Below are positions 6,364 to 8,648 of a DNA stretch of 8,648 bases, one piece after another (positions within the stretch are counted from its first letter, which is position 1; the number at the start of each line of letters is the position of its first letter). The DNA lies in the NCBI GenBank assembly GCA_030615045.1, contig JAUWZY010000031.1:1-8648 (forward strand). Direction: 5' to 3'. The position numbers were made by a program, and so were the translations under genes. Under the pieces are notes generated by a model that searched no databases, had not been told where the DNA came from, and saw only the letters and a list, made by a program, of their open reading frames with translations. This stretch comes from Chloroflexota bacterium (GTDB taxonomy: Bacteria; Chloroflexota; Dehalococcoidia; SZUA-161; JAUWZY01).

Positions 6364-6639
6364 TTACTCCACCTCTGCGGGAGGAGCCTCAACTACCTCC
6401 CTACTGCTTAGGATTTCGGCGACACGCCACCTTTTCTCCTTGGATAAAGGACGGGTTTCGACAATCCTCACCCTGTCACCGCGATGGCAGATATTGTCCT
6501 TGTCATGAGCTTTGAATCTCTTACTATACTTGACAACCCGCTTATAACGGGGATGACGGCGTCGGGACTCAACCACGACCACCACCGTCTTATCCATTTT
6601 GTCGCTGACCACATGACCGGTGAGTGTCTTTGGACTCAT
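6364..6639 (-). CDS. rpsQ: 30S ribosomal protein S17 with short acidic tail (uS17)
   Basis: S17 is an early-binding small-subunit protein with an OB fold that contacts 16S helices 7 and 11. Of the 91 residues, the first 80 or so match the family: KTLTGHVVSDKMDKTVVV, the HPRYKRVVKYSKRFKAHD region, GDRVRIVETRPLSKEKRWRV and EIL. The last part, about 13 residues, is acidic and proline-containing (EVVEAPPAEVE), beyond where many S17 proteins stop. The ATG overlaps the rpmC stop by four bases (ATGA), and no strong ribosome site is seen, suggesting coupling to rpmC. The tail codons carry the ribosome site of rplN. Confidence 0.97.
   Translation of the reverse strand: MSPKTLTGHVVSDKMDKTVVVVVESRRRHPRYKRVVKYSKRFKAHDKDNICHRGDRVRIVETRPLSKEKRWRVAEILSSREVVEAPPAEVE
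6370..6375 (-). promoter_or_regulatory. Ribosome binding site of rplN inside the rpsQ end
   Basis: GAGGTG on the minus strand encodes Glu-Val at the very end of S17 (EVE-stop). It lies six bases before the GTG start of rplN. Confidence 0.65.
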
Positions 6640-6836
6640 CTTACTTCGCTTAGCTCCCGCTCTCTGATTACGGTCTTTATTCGGGCGATGCTCTTCTTTG
6701 CCTTGCGGACTTCATTATAATTAGTTAGCTGGTTGGCAGCAGCCCGAAATCGGAGGTTAAAAAGCTCGCGATGCGCTTCCTCAAGCTGTTTGGCCAGCTC
6801 CTCATCGGTTAGCTTTCGAATCTCATCCATCATCAT
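6636..6836 (-). CDS. rpmC: 50S ribosomal protein L29 (uL29)
   Basis: L29 is a small helical protein near the peptide tunnel exit, part of the docking platform for trigger factor and SRP with L23. The 66 residues form the usual two-helix hairpin: EIRKLTDEELAKQLEEAHRE, the conserved LFNLRFRAAANQL, then KKSIARIKTVIRERE. Three ATG codons occur in a row at the start (6836, 6833 and 6830). The first overlaps the rplP stop as ATGA and has AGGG seven bases upstream, so I use it; starting at the third would cost only two residues. It overlaps rpsQ by four bases. Confidence 0.96.
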   Translation of the reverse strand: MMMDEIRKLTDEELAKQLEEAHRELFNLRFRAAANQLTNYNEVRKAKKSIARIKTVIRERELSEVR

Positions 6837-7246
6837 TTCTCATCCCTGGCGACGAATTGAACAGCGATAGGCAATTTATGAGAGGCGAGGCGTAGCGCCT
6901 CCTTTGCCATCTCCTCTTTGACCCCGGCGAGTTCAAACAGAATCCTCCCCGGCTTGACCACTGCCACCCAATGGTCTGGGGAGCCCTTGCCTCCACCCAT
7001 GCGGGTCTCGGCTGGCTTTTTGCTCACCGGCTTATCGGGGAAGACGCGAATCCAAACCTGGCCACCTCGCCTGACGTGGTGCACAATGGCACGGCGCGCT
7101 GCTTCGATCTGGCGGCTGGTGAGCCAAGCTGGCTCCAATGCTTGCAGCCCATATTCGCCGAAGGCCACGGCGCTCCCCAATTGCGCCTTGCCCTTGAGCC
7201 GACCTCGATGTACCTTACGATATTTTACTCTCCTTGGTTGTAACAT
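6833..7246 (-). CDS. rplP: 50S ribosomal protein L16 (uL16)
   Basis: L16 binds late in assembly near the A-site tRNA elbow and the peptidyl transferase centre. The 137 residues show MLQPRRVKYRKVHRGRLKG, then AFGEYGLQALEPAWLTSRQI and EAARRAIVHHVRRGGQVWIR. FPDKPVSKKPAETRMGGGKG follows, and the end is LPIAVQFV. The arginine in the ETRMGGGKG segment matches the site hydroxylated in E. coli L16; whether it is modified here is unknown. The ATG is 24 bases after the rpsC stop, the widest gap in the window, with GAGGT at 7256-7260 nine bases upstream. Confidence 0.98.
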   Translation of the reverse strand: MLQPRRVKYRKVHRGRLKGKAQLGSAVAFGEYGLQALEPAWLTSRQIEAARRAIVHHVRRGGQVWIRVFPDKPVSKKPAETRMGGGKGSPDHWVAVVKPGRILFELAGVKEEMAKEALRLASHKLPIAVQFVARDEK

Positions 7247-7255
7247 CGCCCTGTT

Positions 7256-7260
7256 ACCTC
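7256..7260 (-). promoter_or_regulatory. Ribosome binding site of rplP
   Basis: GAGGT on the minus strand lies in the 24-base rpsC-rplP gap, nine bases before the ATG. It is one of the few ribosome sites here that is not inside an upstream gene. Confidence 0.7.
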
Positions 7261-7270
7261 AGAAAAGCCA

Positions 7271-8002
7271 TTATTCCACAGGCGCCTCTGCCTCCGGGGG
7301 TGCCTCTATCTCAGGGATTGCCTCTATCTCAGGGAGTGCCTCGGCCTCTGCGAGCGCCTCGGCCTCAACCTCTCTAGCCGGAACGACATCGCCCTTGTAG
7401 ATCCAGACTTTGATCCCGAGAAGCCCCTTAGCGATCAAGGCTTCGGCGAAGCCGTAATCGATGTCAGCGCGCAGGGTGTGCAACGGGACGCTTCCCTCGC
7501 GTTCAGTTTCCCGGCGTGCGATCTCACCGCCGCCGATTCTCCCGGAAACAGTCACCTTTATTCCCTTGGCACCTCGCTCCATAGTTCGGGCGATAGTTCG
7601 TTTCACCGCCCGCCTTCGGGAAATGCGCCGCTGCAATTGTTCAGCGATGTTCTTCGCCACCAGGTAGGCATCCAGTTCAGGCTCCCGAATCTCCTGGATA
7701 TTTAGCCGCACCTTTTTCCCGGTCATGCGCTGCAACTCATTCCTAAACTCATCGACCCTCTGTCCGCCGCGACCGATGACCATCCCGGGCCGCGCAGTAT
7801 AGACGGTCACCGTGACCTCGTTAGAGCCACGCTCGATCTCAACGCGAGAGACGCCGGCTTCGCTGTATTTAGCCTGAATGGCTTTACGAATGGCCAGGTC
7901 TTCATGCACAAGCTCGGTATAATTCTTTTCATCATACCATTTCGCCTGCCAATCCTTGATGATGCCCAGCCTAAACCCTGTAGGGTGAACCTTGTGCCCC
8001 AT
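7271..8002 (-). CDS. rpsC: 30S ribosomal protein S3 with acidic repeat tail (uS3)
   Basis: S3 forms part of the mRNA entry channel in the small-subunit head. The 243 residues begin with the universal MGHKVHPTGFRLGI. A type-2 KH domain carries GRGG at 77-80 (VIGRGGQRV), followed by the C-terminal domain with RRRAVKRTI, GIKVTVSGRIGGGEIAR and the DYGFAEA and GIKVWIYKGD blocks ending near residue 206. Residues 213-242 are five copies of a six-residue acidic unit (pattern E-A/I-E-A-x-A/P/V), an extension not needed for the core fold. The ATG directly follows the rplV stop, with GGAGG at 8008-8012 five bases upstream. The tail makes this protein longer than many bacterial S3 (about 210-230), though tails of this sort vary by lineage. 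Confidence 0.98.
   Translation of the reverse strand: MGHKVHPTGFRLGIIKDWQAKWYDEKNYTELVHEDLAIRKAIQAKYSEAGVSRVEIERGSNEVTVTVYTARPGMVIGRGGQRVDEFRNELQRMTGKKVRLNIQEIREPELDAYLVAKNIAEQLQRRISRRRAVKRTIARTMERGAKGIKVTVSGRIGGGEIARRETEREGSVPLHTLRADIDYGFAEALIAKGLLGIKVWIYKGDVVPAREVEAEALAEAEALPEIEAIPEIEAPPEAEAPVE
7277..7366 (-). repeat. Five tandem 18-base units coding the S3 acidic tail
   Basis: The 90 bases divide into five in-frame 18-base units coding EAEALA, EAEALP, EIEAIP, EIEAPP and EAEAPV. Two neighbouring copies share an identical 17-base stretch (7301-7317 and 7319-7335). Outer copies have drifted. The period keeps the reading frame, so copy number could change without breaking rpsC. Confidence 0.9.
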
Positions 8003-8335
8003 CTATTCCTCCGCCACGACTACGGTAATGTGACTTGAGCGTTTGAGAATCGGATTTGCCCTCCCTCTAGCTTGGGGGCGGAATCTCTTCAGGGGCTGCC
8101 CCTTATCAGCAGAAATCCTAACGATCCTGAGATTTGATGGTGTCATCTGGAAGTTATTCTCGGCATTGGCAGCAGCTGATTTTACCACTTTGGCCACGGT
8201 CCGAGCCGCCGGGGTGGGCGAAAACCTCAGGATAGCCAGTGCTTCATCCACACTCCTACCTCGAACCTGGTCTAAGACCAGCCACAACTTCTGCGGCGAT
8301 ACCCTGACCTGCTTAGCTATAGCCATTACCTCCAT
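8003..8335 (-). CDS. rplV: 50S ribosomal protein L22 (uL22)
   Basis: L22 lines the nascent-peptide tunnel with a long beta-hairpin and stabilises 23S rRNA. The 110 residues contain IAKQVRVSPQKLWLVLDQVRG, the KSAAANAENNF segment, and the tunnel hairpin region with KRFRPQARGRANPILKRSSHITVVV. No insertion or deletion is obvious in the hairpin. The ATG at 8335 shares one base with the rpsS stop (TAATG). A second in-frame ATG at 8326 is possible, but GGAGG lies only two bases from it, and the family start (MEAKA-like) fits 8335. Confidence 0.97.
   Translation of the reverse strand: MEVMAIAKQVRVSPQKLWLVLDQVRGRSVDEALAILRFSPTPAARTVAKVVKSAAANAENNFQMTPSNLRIVRISADKGQPLKRFRPQARGRANPILKRSSHITVVVAEE
8008..8012 (-). 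promoter_or_regulatory. Ribosome binding site of rpsC inside the rplV end
   Basis: GGAGG on the minus strand is formed by the last Ala-Glu-Glu codons of L22 and lies five bases before the rpsC ATG. Confidence 0.75.
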
Positions 8336-8628
8336 TACTTCTTCTTCACCCTGGTGACTCTCGCTGCCTTGACGGTGGTATGCCCTTTAAAAGTCCTTGT
8401 TGGGGAGAATTCCCCAAGCTTATGCCCAACCATGTTCTCGGTAATGAAGATGGGAACATGCCTGCGGCCATCATGGACCCCAATGGTGAGCCCCACCATT
8501 TGTGGCACAATGGTCGAAGCCCGAGACCAGGTTTTAATCACCGCTTTCTGCTCACTCTGCTGCAGCAGCTCCACCTTCTGCAGCAGTTTAAGGTCGACAA
8601 ATGGTCCTTTCTTGGTCGAGCGCCCCAC
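8335..8628 (-). CDS. rpsS: 30S ribosomal protein S19 (uS19)
   Basis: S19 is in the small-subunit head, pairs with S13 and touches the A-site tRNA. The 97 residues begin MGRSTKKGPFVD and include IKTWSRASTIVPQMVG, the GRRHVPIFITENMVGHKLGEF block and PTRTFKGH, followed by a basic tail (TRVKKK). The start is a GTG at 8628, two bases after the rplB stop, with AGGAG at 8638-8642 nine bases upstream. No other start keeps the conserved N-terminus. The end overlaps rplV by one base. Confidence 0.98.
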   Translation of the reverse strand: MGRSTKKGPFVDLKLLQKVELLQQSEQKAVIKTWSRASTIVPQMVGLTIGVHDGRRHVPIFITENMVGHKLGEFSPTRTFKGHTTVKAARVTRVKKK

Positions 8629-8630
8629 CT

Positions 8631-8648
8631 CTATTTTCTCCTCTTCAC
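8631..8648 (-). CDS. rplB: 50S ribosomal protein L2, last five codons and stop only
   Basis: The right edge carries the in-frame codons Val-Lys-Arg-Arg-Lys and a TAG stop, two bases upstream of rpsS. A basic C-terminus and this position directly before rpsS fit rplB, the usual neighbour in the S10 operon. Too little is present to identify it by sequence alone, so the name rests on gene order. Confidence 0.75.
   Translation of the reverse strand: MKRRK
8638..8642 (-). promoter_or_regulatory. Ribosome binding site of rpsS inside the rplB end
   Basis: AGGAG on the minus strand is formed by the Arg-Arg codons that end L2 and lies nine bases before the GTG start of rpsS. Confidence 0.65.

Noticed and set aside
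7247..7270. The rpsC-rplP gap as a possible terminator or promoter
   Set aside because: At 24 bases it has no inverted repeat or promoter-like pair. It contains only the rplP ribosome site.
6918..7400. Open frame of 160 codons on the plus strand opposite rplP and the end of rpsC
   Set aside because: Its Ser-Ala repeat end is just the complement of the S3 tail repeat, and the rest is antisense to L16. It has no family resemblance.
8557..8586. Perfect palindrome CTGCTGCAGCAG followed by a second CTGCAGCAG, possible hairpin or operator
   Set aside because: It lies inside rpsS and is explained by Leu and Gln codons of two similar helix segments (LLQ, LLQQ). It is not in a position for a terminator or operator.

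Overview
This window is one uninterrupted stretch of a bacterial S10/spc ribosomal-protein operon, read entirely from the minus strand. In transcription order (high to low coordinate) it holds the last codons of rplB, then rpsS, rplV, rpsC, rplP, rpmC, rpsQ, rplN, rplX, rplE, rpsN, rpsH, rplF, rplR, rpsE, rplO, secY, adk and the first 210 codons of map, which runs off the left edge. Every product is recognised from strongly conserved family sequence. No frameshift, mobile element, CRISPR array, tRNA or rRNA was seen.

The organism is a bacterium of moderate to high GC. It uses GTG starts freely (rpsS, rplN, rplO and probably secY), carries the short four-cysteine form of S14, an L24 with a C-terminal Cys4 ribbon, and a long-LID adenylate kinase with a Cys4 zinc site. 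The protein sequences look most like Chloroflexota, perhaps Dehalococcoidia. That placement is an impression from sequence style, not a computed result.

Layout. 8631-8648 is the rplB end. 6364-8628 is the rest of the S10 operon (S19, L22, S3, L16, L29, S17). 2653-6363 is the spc block (L14, L24, L5, S14, S8, L6, L18, S5, L15), with no rpmD (L30) gene between rpsE and rplO. 1-2650 carries the secretion channel SecY, adenylate kinase and methionine aminopeptidase. The S10 and spc parts are fused: rpsQ and rplN abut with no promoter or terminator space. The largest gap between genes is 24 bases (rpsC to rplP), and most junctions abut or overlap by 1 to 10 bases, so this looks like one long mRNA with coupled translation.

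The genes supply both ribosomal subunits plus functions tied to protein output: SecY inserts and exports new proteins, Adk balances adenine nucleotides, and Map removes the initiator methionine. I found no undescribed system. The points worth a second look are modest: a hexapeptide-repeat acidic tail on S3, the missing rpmD, last codons of upstream genes doubling as Shine-Dalgarno sites, and an alanine in the S5 spectinomycin loop.
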